Below, piece by piece: positions 16,417 through 25,318 of a stretch of 58,610 nucleotides of DNA. The position numbers were made by a program, and so were the translations under genes. Below the pieces are notes generated by a model. The model made no database searches. It was not told where the DNA came from and saw only the letters and a program-made list of their open reading frames with translations. Location: the NCBI GenBank assembly GCA_025465465.1, contig JAODND010000092.1, positions 1-58,610 on the forward strand, written 5' to 3'. How positions within the stretch are numbered: the stretch's first letter is position 1; each line of letters opens with the position of its first letter. This DNA is from Frankiales bacterium. GTDB taxonomy: Bacteria; Actinomycetota; Actinomycetes; Mycobacteriales; SCTD01.

Positions 16417-18867
16417 CTAGAGCGGGTTCGCGAACGACTGCGTGCCGGCGTCGTCGCGTCGCCTGAGCCATTGGGCCATGTCGAGTGCGGCCATCGGGCG
16501 AGCATGCAGATAGCCCTGGAGTTCGTCGACGCCCAACTGGGCGAGTAGCTCTCCTTGGTCAGCGTGCTCCACGCCTTCCGCGACGACCCGCAGGCCCATC
16601 GTGTGGGCGATGTCGACCACGGCCCTCACGACGGCGCGGTCTGCCGCGTCGTGCGCGATCTCGTCAACAAAGCCCTTGTCGATCTTGACCTCGTCGACCG
16701 GAAGGCCCTTGAGGTAGGTCAGGGACGAGTAACCCGTGCCGAAGTCGTCCACGGAGATCTTGACGCCAAGTGCGCGCATCTCGCCGAGGCGCTGCTTCGC
16801 CAGCAACGGGTCGTTCACCACCACGCCCTCGGTGAGCTCCAAGGTCAGAAGGTCTGGGGAGATGTTGATCGATGTCAGGATGGCCGCGACCTCGGTCACG
16901 AACGTCGGGTCAAGGATCGTGTCCGCGCTGACGTTGACTGCGACACCCACGCGACCAGCCCGCCGCTGCCAGCCCTTGCAGGCCGTGAGCGCCTGTCGCA
17001 GCACGCTCGAGGTGAGGGGGCCCATGAGCCCAGCCGCCTCGGCGAGCGGTACGAACTCGCCGGGCGAGATGGCACCGAGCGCCGGGTGCGTCCAGCGGGC
17101 GAGGGCCTCGACCCCGGTCACCTGAAGGTTCGTGGCGTCAAGCTTTGGTTGGAAGGCGACACCGATGGCGCCAGAGGAGAGCGCCTCGCGCAGGGCCATG
17201 ACGACGGCGAGGCGTCGCTGCCCCTCGACCTCGTAGACCGGCTCCCAGACGACCGGGCCGCCGTGGGCGTTGCGCGCCCCGTACATGGCAGTCTCCGCGC
17301 GTCGGATCAGCGTCGCGGCATCCTCGCCATGCTCCGGTGCAGCCACGCACCCGACGGACAGTCGGATGTGGGTTCCCACCGGTCCGAGCTGGGCACCGCC
17401 CTCTACCTGGGCACGGATGCCGAGCCCGAACATCGAGGGATCGTTGCCGACTGCGTCGGCTGGCACGACCAAGGCGAAGCGGCCACCTCCGATGCGGCCG
17501 ATGAGCGCGTCCGCGTAGCTGAGCCGGATGCGCCGGGTGACCTCGAGCAGCAACTCATCGCCGACCTCGTGCCCCAGTGCATCGTTCACCTCACGGAAGG
17601 AATCGACGGCGATGGCGGCGAGCACGAGCTCGCACCGTCCCTCGCGAAACCCGTCATCGATCTGACGGCAGATCTCGTTGAGGTTCGGAAGCTGTGTGAG
17701 CGCGTCCGTGGTGGCGGCGAGTGCGAGGTCGTGCTGGAGCTGGCCACGCTCCAGCGCGCTTGCCAGCTCGACACCAAGCGTCTCGAGCAGTCGAAGGTCG
17801 CGGATGCCGAACGGCCTCATCTCGCTCATCCGGTCCTGCACAGTGAGGACGCCCAAGAGGCCGTTGGATCCCACCAACGGCGTCATCATGTGGTCGGCGC
17901 TCCGGAGCACCGCCGTCGACGGGGTCGTCCTGATCGCTGAGGCGTCCTCGAGCGTGTCCTCGTAGGACTTCTCGCCGTCGGAGCCTGCCTCCGCGAGACG
18001 CACCCGCCGCCAGCCCGTCCTGGTCTGGAGGGAGAGCTCGAGTACGTGAGCGCGCAGCAGCTCGCGTACGTGGTCGAGGACCTGGCGGCTCTCCCCACGA
18101 TCAAGGTCGAGCGGACCTAGTCCCTTGACGAACTGGTGCAGCTCAGCTGTCTGCTGCTGCTGCTGCGCGAGGCGGCGGTGTCCTCGGAAGGCGATGATGA
18201 GAGCGGTGGCGACGGCCCCGATGACGATCAACGTCAACGGGTCGGTCCAGACGGCGGCGACGAACACGATTGCAAGGCCGCTGAACACCAGGCTGATGGC
18301 CATGTTGCTGCCGAGGGTGCTGACCCGGTCACTCAGGCTCTGGCGAACGCCGACCAGCGACAGCAGTATCTGCATGGCGAAGAAGCTGACGAGTTCGGAC
18401 AGCATGAGGCTGGTCAGCACGACCGCCCAGAGCTCAGGACCGGCGTTGGGACTGGGCTGCAGCCACGACAGCACCGTGATCGCCACGGCGACCTCGAAGC
18501 AGCTCAAGGCGACGTTGAACGTGGCTTTCAGCGGCCGCTGTCGCTGCACGATGCAGTCGGTGACGGTCGCCAGCAGTCGCGCGCCGAGGTGCAGCCAGGG
18601 TGCGACGAAGACGATGCCCAGGATCAACGGGATGTGCGTGAGGTGGAAAACGCGCGCCTGCTTGCGGAACTCGTACTCCAGCCGAAGCTGGTAGGCGACG
18701 AGGTAGGCCGGCGCCAGCGCCCACCACGGGAGCATGTACGGGAGGTGATCACTCGTCCAGCGAGGCGCTGCCGTCCAGATGAGGGTGAGACCGGCGCAGA
18801 GCAGCACGAGACTGAGCGTCGCGACACCCAAGCGCCGGACGCCCGTCACCCCCTGAGGACTGCTCAT
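16417..18867 (-). CDS. membrane-bound GAF-GGDEF(degenerate)-EAL protein, probable c-di-GMP phosphodiesterase
   Basis: An 816-aa protein: about six to seven hydrophobic helices (~12-230), a GAF-like sensor (~245-380), GGDEF (~385-545) and EAL (~555-805). The GGDEF signature is GGGRF, so cyclase activity is probably lost. EAL keeps the catalytic set: VEALARW, the Asn of NVSAD, LELTEG, DDFGTGYSS, the Lys of KIDKGF, VAEGVE and LQGY. It should therefore hydrolyse c-di-GMP, perhaps with the degenerate GGDEF as a GTP-binding regulator. ATG 18867 overlaps the stop of the upstream MFS gene (ATGA). Confidence 0.92.
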   Translation of the reverse strand: MSSPQGVTGVRRLGVATLSLVLLCAGLTLIWTAAPRWTSDHLPYMLPWWALAPAYLVAYQLRLEYEFRKQARVFHLTHIPLILGIVFVAPWLHLGARLLATVTDCIVQRQRPLKATFNVALSCFEVAVAITVLSWLQPSPNAGPELWAVVLTSLMLSELVSFFAMQILLSLVGVRQSLSDRVSTLGSNMAISLVFSGLAIVFVAAVWTDPLTLIVIGAVATALIIAFRGHRRLAQQQQQTAELHQFVKGLGPLDLDRGESRQVLDHVRELLRAHVLELSLQTRTGWRRVRLAEAGSDGEKSYEDTLEDASAIRTTPSTAVLRSADHMMTPLVGSNGLLGVLTVQDRMSEMRPFGIRDLRLLETLGVELASALERGQLQHDLALAATTDALTQLPNLNEICRQIDDGFREGRCELVLAAIAVDSFREVNDALGHEVGDELLLEVTRRIRLSYADALIGRIGGGRFALVVPADAVGNDPSMFGLGIRAQVEGGAQLGPVGTHIRLSVGCVAAPEHGEDAATLIRRAETAMYGARNAHGGPVVWEPVYEVEGQRRLAVVMALREALSSGAIGVAFQPKLDATNLQVTGVEALARWTHPALGAISPGEFVPLAEAAGLMGPLTSSVLRQALTACKGWQRRAGRVGVAVNVSADTILDPTFVTEVAAILTSINISPDLLTLELTEGVVVNDPLLAKQRLGEMRALGVKISVDDFGTGYSSLTYLKGLPVDEVKIDKGFVDEIAHDAADRAVVRAVVDIAHTMGLRVVAEGVEHADQGELLAQLGVDELQGYLHARPMAALDMAQWLRRRDDAGTQSFANPL

Positions 18868-20084
18868 CTTGCATTACCTCGGACGAAGTGCGGAACTCCT
18901 TGAGGTTCGGATGTGGCCCGGAGGACAGGAAGGCCAGCCAGCCCCAGTACGACGACGGCCGCCACGAGCGCCACGGCTCCCCGCGTACCCACCGGCCCCG
19001 CCAACCAACCGGAGACCAGCAGCGCCACCCCCTGGGTGGCCTGCAGCAGGGTCACGGCCACTCCATACGCCCGGGAACGGAACTCGGGGGGACACGCCTG
19101 CATGTACGCGGCCGCGGCGATCAAGGTGACGCAGTTGCCGAGTCCGGCCAAGCACCAGAGGGCAACGAGCATTGCTGCCTGGTTGATGAGCGGGGTGACC
19201 AGTAGCGGGACGGTGCAAAGGAGCGACAGGTGCGGCAGCAGGACAAGCCGACGCTCTGGGGAGAGTCGGAGCACCACAAGGCCACCGATGACCGTGCCGG
19301 CGGGTATGGCTGCCGTCAGGAAGCCGGCCATCACGTTGTCGCTGTGGAGCGCGCGCGAGACCGGTACGGCCAGACCCTCCGGCGTGATCACCGCCGCCGA
19401 GGTCAGGACGGAGAAGAACAGGTAGCGGCGAAGCGCAGGGGATGAACGAACCAGGCTCACGCCCTTGCGGGTGTCGGTCAGTAGTCGACCTCGATCTGCC
19501 CGATCTTGAGCAGCGCGACGTGGGACGACGCAGGCCAGGACGAAACCAGCCGAAATGAGGAAGGAAGCGGCGTCGATCGCCAACGCGCCGCGTGCCGACA
19601 CCAGACCGACCAGGGCACCTCCGGCAAGGAATCCCAGAACCTGCCCAAACTGCAGCACCAGGTTCATCAGACCGTTGCCGACGACGTACTGGTCACCTGG
19701 CAGCAGATCGGGCTGCAATCCGCTCCGCGCGCTGTCGAAGGGCGGGGACATCAGCCCGACGACCACGAGGACGACAAAATAGGCCCAGAGCGGGACGTCG
19801 GGCGCGCAGAGCACCAGAATGGCAGGAGCTCGTAGCACGTCGCACATCACCATGACGCCAGCCCGCGGATATCGGTCGGAGACCGCCGACAGCACCGGCC
19901 CGCCGAGCAGGTAGGTGAGGAACGAGACCGCATAGGTCGCCGAAGCAGCCAGGGCCGATCCGGTGCGTTCGAAGACGAGGATCGCGATCGCGATGCGCGC
20001 GAGCTGGTCTCCTATTGTGCTCAAACCCTGCCCAACAAGCAGCGCGGCGAACTCGCGATTGGCGAGCACGGCGCGGTACGTCAC
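18864..20084 (-). CDS. MFS transporter (EntS-like exporter family)
   Basis: About 406 aa with 12 predicted helices. It starts TYRAVLANREFAALLVGQGL and shows the loop 2-3 MFS signature region SDRYPRAGVMVMCDVLRAP, typical of the enterobactin-exporter/MFS_3 group that moves siderophores or drugs by proton antiport. I choose GTG 20084, preceded by GGTGAGGAG; GTG 20102 in frame is possible. A reading frame continues upstream through the antisense of the tRNA but is not protein-like. It is translationally coupled to the EAL protein, so both are expressed together. The cargo is unknown. Confidence 0.88.
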   Translation of the reverse strand: MTYRAVLANREFAALLVGQGLSTIGDQLARIAIAILVFERTGSALAASATYAVSFLTYLLGGPVLSAVSDRYPRAGVMVMCDVLRAPAILVLCAPDVPLWAYFVVLVVVGLMSPPFDSARSGLQPDLLPGDQYVVGNGLMNLVLQFGQVLGFLAGGALVGLVSARGALAIDAASFLISAGFVLACVVPRRAAQDRADRGRLLTDTRKGVSLVRSSPALRRYLFFSVLTSAAVITPEGLAVPVSRALHSDNVMAGFLTAAIPAGTVIGGLVVLRLSPERRLVLLPHLSLLCTVPLLVTPLINQAAMLVALWCLAGLGNCVTLIAAAAYMQACPPEFRSRAYGVAVTLLQATQGVALLVSGWLAGPVGTRGAVALVAAVVVLGLAGLPVLRATSEPQGVPHFVRGNAR

Positions 20085-20203
20085 ACGCTCCTCACCAGTC
20101 ACCCGGAAGAGTGTGCCGTCTCTCGGACCTGGAAGCAGCCGTCTACGGCCCGAAAGCGAGCCAGGTTTCCCGTGAGGCCCACGTCGTACCGTGGTCGTCG
20201 CAC

Positions 20204-20278
20204 GCCCCTGTAGTCCAACTGGCAGAGACCGGGGTCTTAAAAACCTCGTCAGTGTGGGTTCGAGTCCCACCGGGGGCA
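20204..20278 (+). tRNA. tRNA with anticodon UAA, class I structure (nominally tRNA-Leu)
   Basis: Acceptor GCCCCTG/CGGGGGC, D arm GTC...GAC with GG in the loop, anticodon stem GGGGT/ACCTC around loop CTTAAAA (anticodon TAA at 20238-20240), a variable region of only ~6 nt (GTCAGT), T arm GTGGG-TTCGAGT-CCCAC, and discriminator A20278 without encoded CCA. Canonical leucine tRNAs have a long variable arm, and this one does not. It should decode UUA, but which synthetase charges it is open. It lies just upstream of the Bax-inhibitor-like gene. Confidence 0.8.
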
Positions 20279-20335
20279 CGAAGATGACGTCGGTGTCGTT
20301 CAGGCACATGACAGGCAAACGATAAGGAGCACGTC

Positions 20336-21085
20336 GTGGAGTCCAGCAACCCCGTCTTCGGGAACGCGCCGACGCTGAAGCGGTCCCCGAGCGCGGCGCA
20401 GGTGGAGGAGATCTTCCGCACGCCGCAGCGGCTCACGATGGACGACATCGTCGTGAAGACGTCGATGCTGCTCGGGATCGTGCTGGTCACGGGTGCCGTG
20501 GCGTGGGTGGCCGACTTCGGGCCCGGCCTCGTGTTCGGTGCTGCGATCGCCGGGTTCGTGCTGGCCCTCGTCAACATCTTCAAGCGGCAGGTCAGCCCGC
20601 CACTGGTGCTCGCGTACGCCGCCTGTGAGGGCGTCTTCCTGGGCGCGATCAGCCACGCCTACAACACCGCGTACAGCGGGATCGTGCTGCAGGCGGCGGT
20701 CGCGACGAGCGCCATCTTCGGGACGGTGCTGTTCTTGTTCAGCAGCGGCCGGCTCCGGGCGACACCGCGCTTCGTGAAGATGGTCACCGGCGCGTTCCTG
20801 GGGTTGTTCGCCCTGCTCGTGGTCAACCTGATCGTGAACGCCTTCGACGGCTCGGGCAGTGGCTTCGGGCTGCGGAGCGGCGGCGGCGTGGCCATCCTGT
20901 TCAGCATCGCGTTCATCGTTGCCGGATCGCTGACCTTCGTCCTCGACTTCGACCAGGCGCAGAAGATGGTCAACGCCGGCGTCGACGAGCGCGAGTCGTG
21001 GCGCATCGCGTTCGGCCTCGTGGTCGGCCTGGTCTGGCTCTACCTCGAGGTGCTCCGCCTGCTGAGCTACCTGCGCAACAACTAG
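20336..21085 (+). CDS. Bax inhibitor-1/YccA family membrane protein
   Basis: A 249-aa protein with seven hydrophobic helices after a ~45-residue cytoplasmic N-terminus. It matches the actinobacterial Bax inhibitor-1-like group: MDDIVVKTSMLLG, then AYAACEGVFLGAISHAYN, and a late acidic stretch LDFDQAQKMVNAGVD. Homologues act as pH-sensitive calcium leak channels or protease modulators; the role here is unknown. GTG 20336 has AAGGAG at 7 nt. Confidence 0.93.
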   Translation: MESSNPVFGNAPTLKRSPSAAQVEEIFRTPQRLTMDDIVVKTSMLLGIVLVTGAVAWVADFGPGLVFGAAIAGFVLALVNIFKRQVSPPLVLAYAACEGVFLGAISHAYNTAYSGIVLQAAVATSAIFGTVLFLFSSGRLRATPRFVKMVTGAFLGLFALLVVNLIVNAFDGSGSGFGLRSGGGVAILFSIAFIVAGSLTFVLDFDQAQKMVNAGVDERESWRIAFGLVVGLVWLYLEVLRLLSYLRNN

Positions 21086-21090
21086 CCGGG

Positions 21091-22257
21091 GTGCCCAGCC
21101 TGCGAAGGGCTGCCGTCGCCCTCCTGCTGGGCGCCACCGCGTGCACCGCGAGCAGCGCCAACCCACAACGGAGCGCGAGCCCCGCGCCGACCCCCACGCC
21201 CACCCAGACGGCCACCGCTGCCCCGACGACGACCGGGACACCGCTGGTGCTCCAGAAGCTCGGCACCTTCGCCAGCCCGGTGTGGGTGGGCGCCGTACCG
21301 GGGGACCCGGCCCACCTGTGGCTGGCGGAGCGGGTCGGGCGCATCGTCGAGATCACGGCCACGGGCGTCACGACCGGAGTCGTCCTCGACCTCACCAAGC
21401 TCGTCAGCAACGGCAACGAGCAGGGCCTGCTCAGCATGGCGTTCGACCCCAAGTTCGCGACGAACCGGCACTTCTACGTCGACTACACCGACGCCGATGG
21501 CAACACCAAGATCATCCGCTACACCCTCGTGAACCACGCGCCGCACGACCCGGTGCAGGTGCTCGAGGAGGACCAGCCCTACCCCAATCACAACGGCGGG
21601 CTGATCCTGTTCGATCGCACCGGCAAGCTCCTCGTGGGCCTCGGCGACGGCGGGTCGGCCGGCGACCCGGGCAACCGCGCCCAGAGCCTGGGCAGCGACC
21701 TCGGCAAGATCCTGCGCATCGACCCGACGACCGGGCGCGGCCTGACCGACAACCCCTACCCGGTCAACAACCGGGTGTGGGCGCTCGGCCTGCGCAACCC
21801 CTGGCGGTTCTCCTTCGACACCAACGGCGACCTCTACCTCGGCGACGTCGGGCAGAACAAGGTCGAGGAGATCGACGTCGTGACACCGAAGCTGCAACGC
21901 GGTGCCAACTACGGGTGGTCGGTCTACGAGGGCGCCCAGCTCTTCAAGAAGGACGAGCTGCTCACCCTCGGCGGCCCCCTCATCAAGCCGGCAATCACCT
22001 ACCCGCACAGCAGCGGCGGGTGCTCGGTGACGGGCGGCCTGGTCTACCGGGGCCGGGCACTCCCGGACCTGCGCGGCACCTACGTGTACGGCGACTACTG
22101 CGACGGCCGGCTGATGGGCACCCGCAGAACCGCGCATGGGCTCACGCCGCCGGTCCCGCTCGGCGTGCGCGTCGGTGGCCTGCAGGCGTTCGGGGTCGAC
22201 CGGGCCGGCGAGCTGCTCGTCATCTCCGCCGACACGCTCTATCGCCTCACCCCCTGA
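21091..22257 (+). CDS. PQQ-dependent aldose/sugar dehydrogenase-like lipoprotein
   Basis: About 388 aa. A signal peptide with a weak lipobox (GATAC), a Thr/Pro-rich linker (~25-52), then a six-bladed glucose/sorbosone dehydrogenase propeller: VWVGAVPGDPAHLWLAERVG, GLLSMAFDP, PNHNGG, LLVGLGDGG, GLRNPWRFSFD, DVGQNKVEEID and PHSSGGCSVTGG. These stretches match the Asd/YliI-type soluble aldose dehydrogenases. Start GTG 21091 is 5 bp after the previous stop; a longer in-frame start lies inside that gene and gives an unnatural basic N-terminus. The 3' end overlaps the convergent M1 peptidase gene by 11 bp. Confidence 0.88.
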   Translation: MPSLRRAAVALLLGATACTASSANPQRSASPAPTPTPTQTATAAPTTTGTPLVLQKLGTFASPVWVGAVPGDPAHLWLAERVGRIVEITATGVTTGVVLDLTKLVSNGNEQGLLSMAFDPKFATNRHFYVDYTDADGNTKIIRYTLVNHAPHDPVQVLEEDQPYPNHNGGLILFDRTGKLLVGLGDGGSAGDPGNRAQSLGSDLGKILRIDPTTGRGLTDNPYPVNNRVWALGLRNPWRFSFDTNGDLYLGDVGQNKVEEIDVVTPKLQRGANYGWSVYEGAQLFKKDELLTLGGPLIKPAITYPHSSGGCSVTGGLVYRGRALPDLRGTYVYGDYCDGRLMGTRRTAHGLTPPVPLGVRVGGLQAFGVDRAGELLVISADTLYRLTP

Positions 22258-23632
22258 GCGCCCCCACCCTTCGCAGCTCCGCGACGGCCAGCGGCAGGTC
22301 CCGTGCGACGTCGGCGGGCGTGGCGATCCGGTGCGCGTTGTGGGCGATGTAGCAGCGCAGCTGCGCGTCGAAGCGCCGCGGATCGCGGGCACGCGCCCTC
22401 AACAGTGCGCCCGCGCCCTGCACGTACACACCCTGGTAGTAGCCGGGCCGTCCCTCCCAGTAGGTCATCGGCAGTCCCGTCTTGCCGCGCACCGACCGCG
22501 GCAGCCGCAAGACGGACGTGTACGACGAAGCGGTCCCGCGCTCGAGGGCCTCGCTGTAGGTGGCGAAGGCCTCGTCCAGCCACGGGTCCCGGGCCTGGTC
22601 GTCGCCGACCAGCCCGTAGAACCACTGGTGCCCGAGCTCGTGGCTGAGCGTCGCGTCCTTGTCCTGGCGGGTGCTGAGCAGGATTGCGCCGGGATACTCG
22701 ATGCCTCCGGAGATGTCGGGCAGCACCGCGATGACGACGTGCTGATAGGGGAACGGGCCGAACCGCGCGATGTGCCCGCGCAGGTACGCAGCTGTCTCGC
22801 GGGCGATCTCCGCCGGGTCGTCGGCCAGGCCGGGGGTGACGCCGACCGTCACGGGGACAGGTCCGTTGACCAGGGCGATCCTGAAGCGCCCGACGGCCAC
22901 GGCGACATCCCGCACCGAGGGCGCCGAGGTGACGAGCGTGGTGGCCGTCCGCGACATCGTCCCGCCGGTAGCAAGCACCGTGAGGCCCGCCGCGTGATGG
23001 ACGGTCAGCCGGTCCAGCCGCATCTCCTCACTCGTACTGGCCTCCGCGAACTGCGTCGTCGCCGGCTCCACGTCCCAGCCGTGCCCGGACTCCCACGCCA
23101 GCAACGGCATCCCGCTCGCGAACCACGACGTCGAGCCGCGGTTCCCCCATCGCTCGTCGGCGCCGACCGGCAGGGTCAGCGTGAAGCCCAGCTCGATCGT
23201 CACCGGCGTGCCCGCGGGCCCCGACCACGGGATCCGCAGCACGGTCGGCGACGGCCTCGTGGACGCGCGAGGCGCCCCGTTGACCTCGACCGACGTCACG
23301 GCCTGCCGGCCGCCGTACCTCGACGGCACGGGCGCCGCGGCCCAGAGCCGGAACACCAGCTGCCCGACGGCGAGGTCGGGGGTGAACACGATCCGCTCGG
23401 TGCCGGCGACCTTCCTGCCGCGCACGGTGACGTCGGCGGTCAGCACCGGCCGGCGCGGGTCCGCTGCCCGGTACGTGGTGCAGCTCGGGAAGCCGGTCGC
23501 GCGCGGGCTCGCGACCGGCGACGTCACAGTGGGCGTGGGCGTCGGGACGGTGGGAGTGGGCCCAGCTGCCGTACGCGGGCTGGTGCTGGTGCAGGCGGCC
23601 GCCAGCAGGACGAGAGCGAGGGCACGGCGCAC
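22247..23632 (-). CDS. M1-family zinc metallopeptidase, exported
   Basis: A 461-aa protein with an N-terminal signal/lipobox-like segment (LLAAACTS), a Pro/Thr linker, a beta-sandwich domain (~50-250) and a gluzincin catalytic domain with HELGHQW and the third zinc ligand Glu in WLDEAFATYSE (H-E-x-x-H ... E). The GAMEN-equivalent appears as GGIEYPGAIL. It probably trims peptides outside the membrane. GTG 23632 lacks a Shine-Dalgarno; TAGCGT ends 6 nt upstream, indicating a leaderless start that shares a promoter core with the divergent gene at 23655. Confidence 0.93.
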   Translation of the reverse strand: MRRALALVLLAAACTSTSPRTAAGPTPTVPTPTPTVTSPVASPRATGFPSCTTYRAADPRRPVLTADVTVRGRKVAGTERIVFTPDLAVGQLVFRLWAAAPVPSRYGGRQAVTSVEVNGAPRASTRPSPTVLRIPWSGPAGTPVTIELGFTLTLPVGADERWGNRGSTSWFASGMPLLAWESGHGWDVEPATTQFAEASTSEEMRLDRLTVHHAAGLTVLATGGTMSRTATTLVTSAPSVRDVAVAVGRFRIALVNGPVPVTVGVTPGLADDPAEIARETAAYLRGHIARFGPFPYQHVVIAVLPDISGGIEYPGAILLSTRQDKDATLSHELGHQWFYGLVGDDQARDPWLDEAFATYSEALERGTASSYTSVLRLPRSVRGKTGLPMTYWEGRPGYYQGVYVQGAGALLRARARDPRRFDAQLRCYIAHNAHRIATPADVARDLPLAVAELRRVGALRG

Positions 23633-23638
23633 AGGGGG

Positions 23639-23648
23639 ACGCTAGTGT
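23639..23648. promoter_or_regulatory. symmetric bidirectional leaderless promoter
   Basis: TAGCGT (minus, 23644-23639) and TAGTGT (plus, 23643-23648) overlap by two bases at a CTAG core. Each ends exactly 6 nt before a GTG start (23632 minus, 23655 plus). No Shine-Dalgarno exists on either side. Confidence 0.6.
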
Positions 23649-23654
23649 CCGACG

Positions 23655-24056
23655 GTGCTCTCCGCAGATCGAGGGCTCCTGGCCAAGGAGATCCGCTCGC
23701 TCGTCGACCGGCTGCGGCTCTGGACCCCGGCACGCTGGGCCGCGGAGGCCGAGCCGTGGGGGACCCGGGCTGATCTGGGGCGGCACCTCGCGTCGTGGCT
23801 CGCCGACGCGGCCGCGAACCTCGAGCGAACCGGGCTGCACGACCTGCCGGTGTTGTCTCCGGACCTGCTCGTCGCGGACCAGATCGCCGTCACCGGAGAC
23901 GACCTCGTCCGCTGCGACCCGCCACCTGAGCTCTGCGCCGACGCGGCGGCGCACGTCCTGGCGCACCGCTTCGACCTGCTCGGCGAGGATGTCCCGACCA
24001 GCCTCGGCGGCTGGGACACCCTCTCCTACGGCCGCACCGTGTGCGCCCGTACCTGA
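23655..24056 (+). CDS. uncharacterised 133-aa protein
   Basis: A soluble, mostly helical protein, MLSADRGLLAKEIRSLVDRL at the start and WDTLSYGRTVCART at the end; no signal peptide or membrane segment and no motif I recognise. The Trp-rich ARWAAEAEPWGTRADLG region and conserved-looking HLASWLADAAANLE helix recall DinB/maleylpyruvate-isomerase-like four-helix bundles, but the evidence is weak. GTG 23655 is placed by the -10 ending 6 nt upstream. GC3 bias supports coding. Confidence 0.75.
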   Translation: MLSADRGLLAKEIRSLVDRLRLWTPARWAAEAEPWGTRADLGRHLASWLADAAANLERTGLHDLPVLSPDLLVADQIAVTGDDLVRCDPPPELCADAAAHVLAHRFDLLGEDVPTSLGGWDTLSYGRTVCART

Positions 24057-25274
24057 CTAGCTCAGGCGCTCGATGACCATGGCCATGCCCATGCCACCGC
24101 CGACGCACATCGACTCGACGCCGAACGTCTTGTCATAGGTCTGCAGGTTGTTGATGAGCGTGCCTGTGATGCGGGCGCCCGTCATGCCGAACGGGTGGCC
24201 GACCGCGATGGCGCCACCGGAGACGTTCAGCTTCTCGAGGTCGATGCCGACCTCGCGCTGGGACGAGAGGACCTGGGCCGCGAAGGCCTCGTTGATCTCG
24301 TAGAGGTCGATGTCGTCCACCGTCTTGCCGGCACGGGAGAGCGCGAGCTTGATGGCCTCGGCCGGGCCGTGGCCCATGACCTCGGGCGACAGGCCCGTGA
24401 CCGACGTGGAGACGATGCGTGCCAGCGGGGTGAGGCCGAGGGCCTTTGCCTTGGCGTCGCTCATGATGATGACCGCGGCAGCACCGTCGTTGAGCGGGCA
24501 GGCGTTGCCAGCGGTGACGCGGCCGTCGGGGCGGAAGACAGGCTTGAGGCCGGCCATGCCCTCGACCGTCACGCCGGCACGGGGGCAGTCGTCCTTGTCG
24601 ACGACGGTGCCGTCCTCGAGCGTGTAGGGCGTGATCTCGCGCTCCCAGAAGCCGTTGGCGATGGCCTTCTCGGCGCGGTTCTGCGACAGGCAGGCGAACT
24701 CGTCCATGTCCTCGCGGCTGACGTTCTTCCAGAGGGCGACGTTCTCCGCGGTCTGGCCCATCGCGATGTAGAGGTCGGGCAGCTGGCCGTCGTCGCGTGG
24801 GTCGTGCCACTCGCCGGCGCCCTCGGCCGCGGTCCGCTCGGAGCGGGTCCAGGCGTCCTCGAACTCCGGGTTGCGGGCGGTGCCGCTGTCGGCCATGCCG
24901 GACATGAAGCGGGAGACGGCCTCGACGCCGGCCGAGATGTAGGCCTCGCCCTCGCCGGCCTTGATGGCGTGGAACGCCATCCGGGTCGTCTGCAGCGAGG
25001 AGGAGCAGTACCGGTTGACGGTGGTCCCGGGGAGGAAGTCGTAGCCGAGCTTCACCGCGGTGACGCGCCCGATGTTGAAGCCTGACTCACCCGCGGGCTG
25101 ACCACAGCCCATGATCAGGTCGTCGATGTCGTGCACGTCGAGCGCGCTCACCTTGTCGAGGGCGGTCTTGACCGCGAAGGCGGCCAGGTCGTCCGGGCGG
25201 GCGCTGACCAGCGAGCCCTTCATGGCGCGGCCGATGGGGGTACGGGCGGTCGAAACGATCACGGCCTCGGTCAT
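24057..25274 (-). CDS. acetyl-CoA C-acyltransferase (thiolase), FadA3-like
   Basis: A 405-aa thiolase. The nucleophile Cys ~90 is in [13 protein letters not shown], the His is in [10 protein letters not shown] and the second Cys in MCVGGGMG. It performs the last, thiolytic step of beta-oxidation or the reverse condensation. In M. tuberculosis fadA3 (Rv1074c) lies beside the same SGNH esterase gene. ATG 25274 has GAGGAG 6 nt upstream. No partner hydratase or dehydrogenase is adjacent. Confidence 0.94.
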   Translation of the reverse strand: MTEAVIVSTARTPIGRAMKGSLVSARPDDLAAFAVKTALDKVSALDVHDIDDLIMGCGQPAGESGFNIGRVTAVKLGYDFLPGTTVNRYCSSSLQTTRMAFHAIKAGEGEAYISAGVEAVSRFMSGMADSGTARNPEFEDAWTRSERTAAEGAGEWHDPRDDGQLPDLYIAMGQTAENVALWKNVSREDMDEFACLSQNRAEKAIANGFWEREITPYTLEDGTVVDKDDCPRAGVTVEGMAGLKPVFRPDGRVTAGNACPLNDGAAAVIIMSDAKAKALGLTPLARIVSTSVTGLSPEVMGHGPAEAIKLALSRAGKTVDDIDLYEINEAFAAQVLSSQREVGIDLEKLNVSGGAIAVGHPFGMTGARITGTLINNLQTYDKTFGVESMCVGGGMGMAMVIERLS

Positions 25275-25298
25275 GCGGGCTCCTCAGGACAGAAAACA

Positions 25299-25309
25299 GA
25301 ACGACGTTC
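25299..25309. promoter_or_regulatory. 11-bp palindrome upstream of the thiolase gene
   Basis: GAACG-A-CGTTC sits 25 bp before the thiolase start, in the 44-bp gap after the SGNH gene. It could be a repressor site; short palindromes also arise by chance. Confidence 0.3.
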
Positions 25310-25318
25310 GGTGAAACG

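Noticed and set aside
16555..17940. 461-codon frame antisense to the EAL protein
   Set aside because: It has no recognisable domain, and the EAL protein on the opposite strand is complete.
20105..20318. N-terminal extension of the MFS protein reading ...PPVGLEPTLTRFL...
   Set aside because: This peptide is the antisense translation of the tRNA at 20204-20278, a well-known source of false PVGLEPT proteins; the transporter starts at 20084 or 20102.
20204..20330. tRNA used as integration site for a genomic island
   Set aside because: I found no direct repeat of the tRNA 3' end, no integrase and no mobile genes nearby.
23524..23600. possible second promoter or hairpins in the Pro/Thr linker of the M1 peptidase gene
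   Set aside because: The GT/GC-rich repeats are explained by codons for Thr/Pro/Val in the linker.
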